A DNA stretch of 13,495 bases from UMGS172 sp045647525 (GTDB lineage: Bacteria > Bacillota > Clostridia > Oscillospirales > Acutalibacteraceae). The notes under the pieces were generated by a model that saw nothing but the letters and a program-made list of their open reading frames with translations, did not search any database and was not told where the DNA came from. The DNA lies in NCBI GenBank assembly GCA_045647525.1, contig JAZRMK010000014.1, positions 1-13,495 on the forward strand. Direction: 5' to 3'. Both the position numbers and the translations under genes were made by a program. Each line of letters starts with the position of its first letter. Within the stretch, counting starts at the first letter, position 1. Positions 6,032-12,332 of this stretch are shown piece after piece.

Positions 6032-6064
6032 AAAAAGCACCGTTCCTAAAAAACGGTGCTTTTT
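6032..6064 (-). terminator. Terminator of the glycogen phosphorylase gene
   Basis: A 13-bp perfect stem (6032-6044 with 6052-6064; core AGCACCGTT/AACGGTGCT) has a 7-base loop and ends in a T-run on both strands (TTTTTT on the minus strand). It begins about 10 bases beyond the glgP stop codon, so it ends the glgP transcript and isolates ruvX. Confidence 0.9.
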
Positions 6065-6074
6065 GTGACTAAAA

Positions 6075-8471
6075 TTATTTACCCAAAGGTTTTACATCCC
6101 AGATCTTTGTTGCATAATCGTAGATAGAGCGGTCTGCCGAGAAGATGCCTGCGTTCGCAATGTTCATCAAACTCATTTTCTGCCACTTCATAGTGTCGCA
6201 GTAAAGTTCAGATGCTTTGCTCTGTGCCTGGCAGTAGTCCTCAAAATCAGCAAAAGCCATATAGTAGTCGGAATCCCTTAAAGCTCTTACTAAGTCGGGG
6301 AAGTAGTTGCCGCCAATGCCGCCTGCAATAAATTCAACAGCTCTGCGGAGCTTTGCGTTGTTGTTATAATATTCCCAAGGGTTGTGGTGAGCCTGTGACT
6401 TCAAGACCTGCGGTGTTCTCATACCGAAAATAATGATGTTGTCGTCACCAACAGCCTCGTGAATTTCAACGTTGGCACCGTCCTCGGTACCCATTGTGAT
6501 GGCACCGTTGAGCATCAACTTCATATTACCCTTGCCCGAAGCCTCGGTCGAAGCCAAAGAAATCTGCTCGGAAATATCGGCAGAAGGAATCATAAGTTCT
6601 GCCATTGTTACGCGGTAGTCCTCAACAAACAAAATTTTGATTTTATCCTTAACATCAGGGTCATTTTCAATAACCTTTGCCAAAGAGTGAATCATATGAA
6701 TAATCTGCTTTGCAAGGTAGTAACCGGGAGCAGCTTTTGCACCGAAGATATAGGTCTTGGGTGTGAAATCTGCGTTGGGGTTATCCTTGATTTCGAGATA
6801 ATCCGAGATAATGTGGAGAGCATTGAGGTGCTGACGTTTGTACTCGTGCAGACGTTTTACCTGCATATCGAAGATAGAGTCGGGGTTGAGCAAAACGCCA
6901 TACTCGTTCTTAACAAACTTTGCAAAACGCTCTTTATTGCCGCGTTTGATATCCTTCAAGCGCAAAAGAACGTCCTTGTCGTCGGCAAATTTCTCAAAAA
7001 CTTTGAGTTTTGCGTTGTTTAAAATAAACTCGTCGCCGATGCACTCGCAAAGGAGTTTGTTAAGTTCGGGGTTAGACTGGCACAACCAACGGCGGAAAGC
7101 AATACCGTTTGTAACGTTGGTAAACTTTTCCGGGGTTACGCGATAGTAGTCGTTGAAGAGGTTGTCTTTAAGAATTTCACTGTGCAAACGGGAAACACCG
7201 TTGACGCTGTGGCAGGTGGCAACACAGAGGTTAGCCATTTTAACGAATCCACCCTCAATGATAGCGGTTCTTGCTACGTAACCGTCATCGTGGGTTTTAT
7301 CCCACATTTCGTAACGGAAACGGTTGTCGATTTCGGTAACGATCTGATAGATTCTGGGGAGCAACGAACGGAACATATCAACCTGCCAGCACTCCAAAGC
7401 CTCACGCATAATGGTGTGGTTGGTGTAGGCGGTTGTACGTTTTACAATATCCCAAGCCTTATCCCAAGTGTAGCCGCAGAAATCGAGCAGATAACGCATA
7501 AGCTCAGGGATAACAAGAGCAGGGTGAGTATCGTTGATATGGATAGCAGCCTTCTCGGGCAGGTTGTCGAGAGTGCCGTATTTTCTTAAATGTCTCTGCA
7601 AAATGTCCTGAATAGAGGCAGAAACAAGGAAATACTGCTGACGGAGTCGGAGCATTTTACCTTCGGGGTGGTTATCTTCGGGGTAAAGAACCTTGCTGAT
7701 AACTTCGCTCATTGCCTGATGTTCAAGAGCTTTTGCATAATTACCGCGGTTGAATGCGGTCATATCGATAGCGGGTGTTTCGGAGCTCCAAAGACGGAGA
7801 ACGTTGACACTTTTGCCGTCAGCGCCGGCAACCATAAGGTCGTAAGGAACTGCCTTTACAGTAGTGGTGTTGACAACTTCTATGTTGTGGTGGTTGCCGT
7901 CCCAGGACTCCTTGATTTCGCCGCCGAAGTTAACATCAACAACTGATGCGTCACGGCGTTCAAGCCATACACTGCCGCCGGGCAACCAGAAGTCAGGCAT
8001 TTCGGTCTGCCAACCGTCAACAAACTTTTGACGGAAGATACCAAATTCGTATTTAATGCAGTAGCCCATTGCGGGGTAACCGCTTGAAGTAAGACCGTCG
8101 AGGAAGCAGGCTGCAAGACGGCCTAAACCGCCGTTACCTAAACCTGCATCGGGTTCGAGCTCGTAAAGTTTATCGAGTTTTACACCGTATTTTTTAAGAG
8201 CTTTTTCAAAAGTCTCGGTAACACCCATGTTGAAAAGGTTGTTTTTAAGACTGCGGCCCATCAAGAATTCCATAGAAAGATAGTAAACCATCTTGCTTTC
8301 TTTCTCGGAGATTTCGTTTCTGAAACCTGCACGGCGCTCACGCATAAGGTCTAAAAGCGCAAGAACCGTTGCTTTGTAGAAGAGCTCGTCGGAAGCCTGC
8401 TCGGGAGAAACACCGAAATTGTGCTTTAACTTGTTGCCGATAAGCTCGTGAATTTCTTTGATAGTGTACAT
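6075..8471 (-). CDS. glgP: Glycogen/maltodextrin phosphorylase
   Basis: This cytoplasmic PLP enzyme releases glucose-1-phosphate from the ends of alpha-1,4-glucans (glycogen, maltodextrin) using inorganic phosphate. It has 798 residues, typical of bacterial phosphorylases. Hallmarks are VYYLSMEFLMGRSL near residue 70, EPDAGLGNGGLGRLAACFLDG, INDTHPALVIPELMR, the VKRLHEYKRQHLN motif and EASGKGNMKLMLNGA, whose GNMK lysine (about Lys651) is the PLP anchor. The start is placed at ATG 8471-8469. A TTG five codons upstream would put the GGAGTGG ribosome binding site (8478-8484) inside the gene. A promoter with a nearby palindrome lies upstream and a strong terminator downstream, so it is monocistronic. 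No other glycogen gene adjoins it. Glycogen versus maltodextrin preference cannot be decided. Confidence 0.96.
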   Translation of the reverse strand: MYTIKEIHELIGNKLKHNFGVSPEQASDELFYKATVLALLDLMRERRAGFRNEISEKESKMVYYLSMEFLMGRSLKNNLFNMGVTETFEKALKKYGVKLDKLYELEPDAGLGNGGLGRLAACFLDGLTSSGYPAMGYCIKYEFGIFRQKFVDGWQTEMPDFWLPGGSVWLERRDASVVDVNFGGEIKESWDGNHHNIEVVNTTTVKAVPYDLMVAGADGKSVNVLRLWSSETPAIDMTAFNRGNYAKALEHQAMSEVISKVLYPEDNHPEGKMLRLRQQYFLVSASIQDILQRHLRKYGTLDNLPEKAAIHINDTHPALVIPELMRYLLDFCGYTWDKAWDIVKRTTAYTNHTIMREALECWQVDMFRSLLPRIYQIVTEIDNRFRYEMWDKTHDDGYVARTAIIEGGFVKMANLCVATCHSVNGVSRLHSEILKDNLFNDYYRVTPEKFTNVTNGIAFRRWLCQSNPELNKLLCECIGDEFILNNAKLKVFEKFADDKDVLLRLKDIKRGNKERFAKFVKNEYGVLLNPDSIFDMQVKRLHEYKRQHLNALHIISDYLEIKDNPNADFTPKTYIFGAKAAPGYYLAKQIIHMIHSLAKVIENDPDVKDKIKILFVEDYRVTMAELMIPSADISEQISLASTEASGKGNMKLMLNGAITMGTEDGANVEIHEAVGDDNIIIFGMRTPQVLKSQAHHNPWEYYNNNAKLRRAVEFIAGGIGGNYFPDLVRALRDSDYYMAFADFEDYCQAQSKASELYCDTMKWQKMSLMNIANAGIFSADRSIYDYATKIWDVKPLGK

Positions 8472-8549
8472 TATTATCCACTCCAATGTAATGATTTTAT
8501 AAAATTCATTAAATATTCATTGATTATTATTTGCGTTTACCTTATTATA

Positions 8550-8579
8550 ATTATAAAGAGTTGTGTTTTTTTGAGGCAA
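8550..8579 (-). promoter_or_regulatory. Promoter of the glycogen phosphorylase gene
   Basis: On the minus strand TTGCCT (8579-8574), 18 bases, then a perfect TATAAT (8555-8550). The leader would be about 70 nt. A small palindrome sits just upstream of the -35. Confidence 0.65.
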
Positions 8580-8583
8580 CACT

Positions 8584-8595
8584 TTACCGTGGTAA
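8584..8595. promoter_or_regulatory. Candidate operator upstream of the glgP promoter
   Basis: TTACC-GT-GGTAA, two 5-bp arms around a 2-base centre, lies 4 bases upstream of the glgP -35. Its size and place suit a binding site for a carbohydrate regulator acting on glgP or on the divergent CPBP operon. It does not match the CcpA cre consensus. A second short palindrome, TGCAT-ATA-ATGCA, is at 8636-8648. No regulator gene is nearby to assign. Confidence 0.3.
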
Positions 8596-8668
8596 CACAA
8601 TAATACAATAATTCATAATTATATTATCACAAGTGTGCATATAATGCAATACCTATTATAAAAAAATA

Positions 8669-8697
8669 TTGCCTAAAATTTATGCAAGTTTTATAAA
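8669..8697 (+). promoter_or_regulatory. Promoter of the CPBP-tadA-peptidase operon
   Basis: TTGCCT (8669-8674), 17 bases, then TATAAA (8692-8697). The leader to the GTG start at 8805 would be about 100 nt. It is divergent from the glgP promoter, about 90 bp away. Confidence 0.6.
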
Positions 8698-8804
8698 GTT
8701 GTTCAGTTTTGGGTGATAAGTTTTCCCGATTTTAGTTAAATTGCACAAAATTTGGGCATTTTTGAAATATAAGCGAAACAAATTTACAGATGGAGGAATA
8801 TTCC

Positions 8805-9911
8805 GTGGCAACACAAAATAATGACGGCTTTTATAACGAAACCCAAAACAATGAAAATGAATATAAAGAACCCGTTTTGCAGACTGTGTTGATGGAAGAT
8901 TTACCGAACGGCCGTTTTTACAATGACGGCGGATTCGGATTTGGAGAAGATCCGCAAAAAAAGGAAAGAGCAAGAGAGATAAAAAGGCTTTCCAACGCGT
9001 CAACATTACCGCTTATTATGTTTTGGGTTTTGGGCGAGGTGTTTGTTTTTGCGTTGGTTATCATTTTGCAGTTGTGTATCGGAACAAAAAGCACCGACTT
9101 AATAGTTCGCGACATCGATTTTAATTATATTTTCAACGGATTTTTGAGCGTCACACTCTTGTCGTTGCCGTTTCTTCTGACTGCAAAGATCACAGGTCAG
9201 CCGTTATCTAAAACAACTAATATTAAAAAATGCAAGTCGGGTAGGGCGTTGCCTTGTATAATGCTCGGATTTGGCGTTTGTATGATAGCAAACTACCTTA
9301 ACAACGTTTTTGCCAATTTCTTTACCTCGGTTTCGGGTGAGCAGGTGGTGGATCCGTCCATCGGTTACGGACAGGGTATTAAATCGCTTGTCATTTACTT
9401 GATTTGTGTTGGTGTTATTCCTGCGGTTATGGAGGAATTTGCGTTTCGTGGCGTGCTTTTGGGAACGGCACGCAAATATACAAGTGACGGTTTTGCGATA
9501 ATCTCCAACGCTATTCTGTTCTCCTTGCTTCACGGAAATCTGCGTCAAATTCCATTTACGTTCCTTTTGGGAATTTATCTTGCGTATATCACGGTTTATA
9601 CCGACTCGGTAGTGCCTGCGATGGTGGTCCACTGTGTAAACAATGCGATGTCGGTGATTTTGTCGATGTCAACTGCGGGCCTTTCACCGCTTACGCAAAC
9701 GGTGGTCTACGGATTGTACTTTTTGGCGATGCTTTTGGTGGGACTGTGCGGTCTGGTACTTTTGCTGCATCGTGATAAAGGTGCGTTAAGACTAAGCAGC
9801 GAGCGCTCGGACGACACTTTGTTTGTTGCGCGCAACTTCTTTACATCGATAGGCTTTTTGGTTTTTGCGGCGTTTGCGGTCGTTAGAATTGTTCAGATCC
9901 AGTGGCTTTGA
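8805..9911 (+). CDS. CPBP family intramembrane glutamic endopeptidase
   Basis: The 368-residue membrane protein belongs to the CAAX-protease/bacteriocin-processing (CPBP, Abi) family. Motif 1 is the EExxxR signature MEEFAFRG (Glu210, Glu211, Arg215). Motif 2 is LLHGNLRQ (His243). Motif 3 is VVHCVNNAM (His276, Asn280). These are the residues expected at the intramembrane active site. A polar N-terminal tail of about 65 residues precedes roughly eight hydrophobic segments (about 69-91, 109-127, 149-170, 193-217, 231-242, 251-287, 299-321, 347-364). The start is set at GTG 8805, with GGAGGA (8792-8797) 7 bases upstream. An in-frame ATG at 8790 overlaps that site and is unlikely. It is first in an operon with tadA. 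Relatives process prenylated-type or peptide substrates or give bacteriocin immunity, and the substrate here is unknown. Confidence 0.9.
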   Translation: MATQNNDGFYNETQNNENEYKEPVLQTVLMEDLPNGRFYNDGGFGFGEDPQKKERAREIKRLSNASTLPLIMFWVLGEVFVFALVIILQLCIGTKSTDLIVRDIDFNYIFNGFLSVTLLSLPFLLTAKITGQPLSKTTNIKKCKSGRALPCIMLGFGVCMIANYLNNVFANFFTSVSGEQVVDPSIGYGQGIKSLVIYLICVGVIPAVMEEFAFRGVLLGTARKYTSDGFAIISNAILFSLLHGNLRQIPFTFLLGIYLAYITVYTDSVVPAMVVHCVNNAMSVILSMSTAGLSPLTQTVVYGLYFLAMLLVGLCGLVLLLHRDKGALRLSSERSDDTLFVARNFFTSIGFLVFAAFAVVRIVQIQWL

Positions 9912-9926
9912 TTGAAAGGAAATATT

Positions 9927-10385
9927 ATGAACGAAAACGTTAAAAATATGACCTATTTTATGAAGGCGGCGTTGGAGCAGGCGGTTCTTGCCGGTAACGA
10001 AGGCGAGGTGCCGGTCGGCGCGGTTGTTGTTAAAGATGGTGAGATTATCTCGGTGGGCAGAAACCGACGTGAGCGGTTGCAAAAAGCGACTCACCACGCA
10101 GAAATAGAAGCTATTGAAAAGGCTTGTGAGGTGTTGGGCTGTTGGCGACTTGAAGGTTGCACCTTATATGTTACACTGGAACCGTGTCCTATGTGCGCGG
10201 GCGCAATTATCAACGCGAGGGTCGAAAAGGTGGTCTATGGCGCTACTGATTCAAAGGGCGGTGCATGCGACTCGGTGGTCAACCTTTTTAATCTTCCGTT
10301 TAATCATAAACCTGAGGTGTGGGCGGGCATTCTGGAAGAGGAGTGCAGTGCACTGTTGCAGGATTTTTTTAAAGTTAAGAGGTAG
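9927..10385 (+). CDS. tadA: tRNA-specific adenosine-34 deaminase TadA
   Basis: TadA converts adenosine to inosine at the wobble base of tRNA-Arg(ACG), which lets one tRNA read several arginine codons. The 152-residue protein carries the zinc-deaminase signature: HAE (His57, Glu59) and LEPCPMCAGAI (Cys87, Cys90), with the TadA-typical GATDSKGGA after it and GEVPVGAVVV near residue 25-35. The start is taken at ATG 9927, with AAAGGA (9915-9920) 6 bases upstream. A TTG at 9912 would place that site inside the gene. It follows the CPBP stop by 15 bases and precedes the next gene by 3 bases, so the three genes are very likely one transcript. Confidence 0.96.
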   Translation: MNENVKNMTYFMKAALEQAVLAGNEGEVPVGAVVVKDGEIISVGRNRRERLQKATHHAEIEAIEKACEVLGCWRLEGCTLYVTLEPCPMCAGAIINARVEKVVYGATDSKGGACDSVVNLFNLPFNHKPEVWAGILEEECSALLQDFFKVKR

Positions 10386-10388
10386 AAA

Positions 10389-10754
10389 ATGCTGACAAGT
10401 AACCCGATATATATAAAAGAACCAAATGACTTACAGTGTGGTCAAGCGGTATTGGCGATGCTCGCAGATAAAACGGTAGAAGAGGTAATATCGGTTGTCG
10501 GGACAGAAAGAGAGACAACGCTTAAAGATATGTTTTCGGCTCTGGAAAGGTTTGAAATAAAGCATTCGACCGAGCGTGTGCAGGTGAACAGCAAGGATGA
10601 ACTGCCGAAAATATGCATTTTAAGCCTTGAAACGCCGCGGTGCTGGCATTGGTCGCTCTACTTTGACGGTCGGTTTTACGACCCCGAACACGGCGTCCTT
10701 TCGGATTTTCCAGTTGCCAACCGAAAATATTATTGGAAGATTTTTGAAGAATAA
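10389..10754 (+). CDS. Predicted small papain/C39-like cysteine peptidase
   Basis: A 121-residue protein that I do not recognise as a named family member. It looks like a minimal papain-fold peptidase: DLQCGQAVLAMLA (14-26) with a Gln16-Cys17 pair like an oxyanion glutamine plus nucleophile, and HWSLYFDGRFYDPEHG (87-102) with His87 and Asp98, the arrangement seen in C39-like proteins. There is no signal peptide or membrane segment, so it should act in the cytoplasm, and no ABC transporter is attached. The ATG lies 3 bases after the tadA stop, with AGAGG inside the tadA end, so translation is probably coupled. It could be a deubiquitinase-like or processing enzyme, or a non-catalytic fold. Function is unproven. 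Confidence 0.72.
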   Translation: MLTSNPIYIKEPNDLQCGQAVLAMLADKTVEEVISVVGTERETTLKDMFSALERFEIKHSTERVQVNSKDELPKICILSLETPRCWHWSLYFDGRFYDPEHGVLSDFPVANRKYYWKIFEE

Positions 10755-10790
10755 AACAGTCGCACAAACAAAAGTTTGTGCGACTGTTTT
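10753..10790. terminator. Bidirectional terminator between convergent genes
   Basis: A 17-bp perfect stem, AAAACAGTCGCACAAAC (10753-10769) with its complement at 10774-10790, has an AAAA loop. It starts inside the peptidase stop codon and lies 7 bases from the stop of the convergent SLOG gene. T-rich ends occur on both strands (TTTTGCTT on plus, TTTTATTCTT on minus). It can end both transcripts. Confidence 0.9.
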
Positions 10791-10797
10791 GCTTAAA

Positions 10798-11367
10798 TCA
10801 TTCTTCGTCGGGCGGAATCAGTTTATAAAAAGCGCTGTATTCTATCATTTCATCGGAAAAAGGATGCTTTTCGCAGATGTTTTCGATTTCTCGGCAGTGT
10901 GCCAGTGCGTACTTTACGGTGTTGGCGGTGCCGCCCTTGGAACCGTCGAAATAACAGATAACGTGGCGGCAACGGTCTACCATATATTCGTTGCGTTGTT
11001 GGTAGACCCATTTTTCGTACTTTTCGTTGAGTATTACAACTTCGTCACACTCCGACAAAACGCGGTCAAATCTTTCGCGCCATTCGGGCGAAAATGACAG
11101 TTGCATATTGTTGAAAGGAACGACGGCAACCAACTTGATTTCGGGTCGCCGGAGTTTTATGGCGGCAACCTGCTCGGCTGCAAGAATATCAAATCCCCGT
11201 GCCATGCCGGTGTAAAAGGTTGTGCAACCAAGGTTGATTTTCTTAACTACTCCCGACAATAGACGTCCGACAAGTTGTACATATTGTTGCGATGAGGTGT
11301 TAAAAGGAAAATTAAATTTTTCGGGGCGGTAGCCGGTAAAACAACAGCTTTTTTCGATGTTTAACAT
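10798..11367 (-). CDS. SLOG family protein (YpsA/DUF1273-like)
   Basis: A 189-residue cytoplasmic protein with the YpsA-type SLOG Rossmann fold: SCCFTGYRPEKFNFP near the N-terminus, TTFYTGMARGFDILAAE (about 49-65), KLVAVVPF (about 78-85), CDEVVILNEKY and the C-terminal GGTANTVKYA ligand-loop motif. SLOG proteins are thought to bind nucleotides or nucleotide-derived ligands. B. subtilis YpsA influences cell division, but the molecular activity is unsettled. The ATG is preceded by AGGAG at 6-base spacing. It is divergent from the Lrp-family gene across 107 bp and convergent with the peptidase gene, sharing its terminator. Its own promoter is not clear. Confidence 0.87.
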   Translation of the reverse strand: MLNIEKSCCFTGYRPEKFNFPFNTSSQQYVQLVGRLLSGVVKKINLGCTTFYTGMARGFDILAAEQVAAIKLRRPEIKLVAVVPFNNMQLSFSPEWRERFDRVLSECDEVVILNEKYEKWVYQQRNEYMVDRCRHVICYFDGSKGGTANTVKYALAHCREIENICEKHPFSDEMIEYSAFYKLIPPDEE

Positions 11368-11411
11368 AAGAACTCCTGAATTGCCTGTTTAGTTTATTAA
11401 AAAAATGAAAG

Positions 11412-11440
11412 TTGACACAAAATGCAACAAATGTTAAAAT
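11412..11440 (+). promoter_or_regulatory. Near-consensus promoter of the Lrp-family gene
   Basis: A perfect TTGACA (11412-11417), 17 bases, then TAAAAT (11435-11440), one change from TATAAT. This is the best promoter in the window. Its start point near 11447 falls inside the palindrome at 11443-11459. Confidence 0.82.
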
Positions 11441-11442
11441 AA

Positions 11443-11459
11443 ACCTAATAAAATTAGGT
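11443..11459. promoter_or_regulatory. Candidate autoregulatory operator of the Lrp-family gene
   Basis: ACCTAAT-AAA-ATTAGGT is a perfect palindrome with 7-bp arms, centred just downstream of the -10 and covering the predicted start point. AsnC/Lrp regulators commonly bind short AT-rich palindromes and repress their own genes, so this is a good operator candidate. It may also affect the divergent SLOG gene. Confidence 0.55.
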
Positions 11460-11474
11460 ATAAGAGGGGTTAGT

Positions 11475-11951
11475 ATGGATAAAATAGATTATCGTTTAAT
11501 AAGTCTTTTGCAGGAAGACGCCAGAATGCCGTTAAAGCAGTTGGCGGAAAAAGTTTTTCTCTCCTCGCCTGCAACCGCGGCGCGTATAGAAAGGCTGGAG
11601 AAAAGCGGAATTATAAGCGGATACGGTGTCAAGGTCAATCATAAGATGTTGGGTTATCCCATCACAGCGTTTATAAACCTTGAAGTGCAACCCGCGCAAA
11701 AGACTGTCTTTTATCCTTTCATTAAGGAACACCCAAATGTGTTGGAGTGCAACTGTGTAACCGGCGATTATTCAATGCTTATAAAGGTTGTGTTTGAAAG
11801 CACCGAAGCACTGGATGTTTTTATCGGTCAGTTGCAGACCTTTGGCAGAACACAGACTCAGATAGTCTTCTCAACAGCCAAAGAACAAACGGGTGTTGAT
11901 CTTGAAAAAATTATGAACGGAGTTTATCCGGAGGTGCCTGAAATTAAATGA
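11475..11951 (+). CDS. Lrp/AsnC family transcriptional regulator
   Basis: A 158-residue DNA-binding regulator of the feast/famine family (usual length 145-165), which senses amino acids or related small molecules. The N-terminal winged helix-turn-helix runs from DKIDYRLISLLQEDARMPLK through LSSPATAARIERLEKSGIISGY (about 2-50). The C-terminal RAM ligand-binding domain is at about 62-140 and contains the typical VTGDYSMLIKV (95-105). The start is ATG 11475, preceded by GAGGGG. The frame extends 21 codons upstream to a TTG, but that TTG is the promoter -35 itself. The stop overlaps the next gene as ATGA. The cognate ligand cannot be predicted, and the alkyltransferase-like partner gene is an obvious possible target. 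Confidence 0.93.
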   Translation: MDKIDYRLISLLQEDARMPLKQLAEKVFLSSPATAARIERLEKSGIISGYGVKVNHKMLGYPITAFINLEVQPAQKTVFYPFIKEHPNVLECNCVTGDYSMLIKVVFESTEALDVFIGQLQTFGRTQTQIVFSTAKEQTGVDLEKIMNGVYPEVPEIK

Positions 11952-12268
11952 GTGAACCGCAACAATCGGTTTTTGAAAAAATATATGAGGTTGTAAAACA
12001 GATACCCAAAGGCAAGGTTGCAACATACGGACAAGTTGCATTAAAGGCGGGCAATCCGCGATGGGCGAGGGTGGTCGGCTATGCGTTGCACGTTAACCCC
12101 GAACCCGACAAGATACCTTGCTATCGCGTTGTTGATCGCTTTGGCAGGGTGTCAGAAGCCTTTGCCTTCGGTGGCGCTAATATTCAGGTTGAACTTCTTA
12201 AAGCCGACGGCGTTGCTTTTTTAGACGACCGACATGTTGACCTAAAAAAATTCAGGTGTGAATTTTGA
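11948..12268 (+). CDS. MGMT/alkyltransferase-like DNA-binding protein
   Basis: A 106-residue protein corresponding to the C-terminal DNA-binding domain of O6-alkylguanine-DNA alkyltransferase: VFEKIYEVVKQIPKGKVATYGQVA (8-31), GNPRWARVVGYALHVNP (35-51, including the arginine finger and hinge Asn) and IPCYRVVDRFGRVS (56-69). True alkyltransferases have PCHRV. Alkyltransferase-like (ATL) proteins of this short size usually have PWHRV. Here the cysteine (Cys58) is kept but the neighbouring His, which activates it, is Tyr59. Repair activity is therefore doubtful, and lesion flagging as in ATLs is possible. The ATG overlaps the regulator stop (ATGA), with GGAGGTG (11930-11936) 11 bases upstream. 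A terminator follows. Confidence 0.88.
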   Translation: MSEPQQSVFEKIYEVVKQIPKGKVATYGQVALKAGNPRWARVVGYALHVNPEPDKIPCYRVVDRFGRVSEAFAFGGANIQVELLKADGVAFLDDRHVDLKKFRCEF

Positions 12269-12298
12269 TTATTTAGAAGAATAATTTTTAGTTTATAG

Positions 12299-12325
12299 AA
12301 CCCGTGTGTTAAAAACACACGGGTT
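12299..12325 (+). terminator. Terminator of the Lrp/alkyltransferase-like operon
   Basis: An 11-bp perfect stem (AACCCGTGTGT at 12299-12309 with ACACACGGGTT at 12315-12325) has a 5-base loop and is followed on the plus strand by TTCTTTTTT. It begins 30 bases beyond the stop codon. On the minus strand the same hairpin lies just past the ricT stop but lacks a good T-run, so it may only partly serve ricT. Confidence 0.87.
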
Positions 12326-12332
12326 TTCTTTT

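Noticed and set aside
6459..7946. Several long plus-strand frames inside glgP
   Set aside because: They are long only because glgP codon use leaves the antisense frame open. No family motif or initiation signal is seen.
8790..8804. ATG 8790 as the CPBP start
   Set aside because: The ATG overlaps the GGAGGA that correctly spaces GTG 8805, and no ribosome binding site precedes 8790.
8680..9115. Minus-strand frames over the start of the CPBP gene
   Set aside because: They overlap the CPBP promoter and coding region, and their sequences are low-quality, basic and aromatic-rich with no recognisable domain.
11412..11474. Longer N-terminus for the Lrp-family protein starting at TTG 11412
   Set aside because: That TTG is the -35 hexamer TTGACA. 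The regulator family starts at the DKID segment, and GAGGGG precedes ATG 11475.
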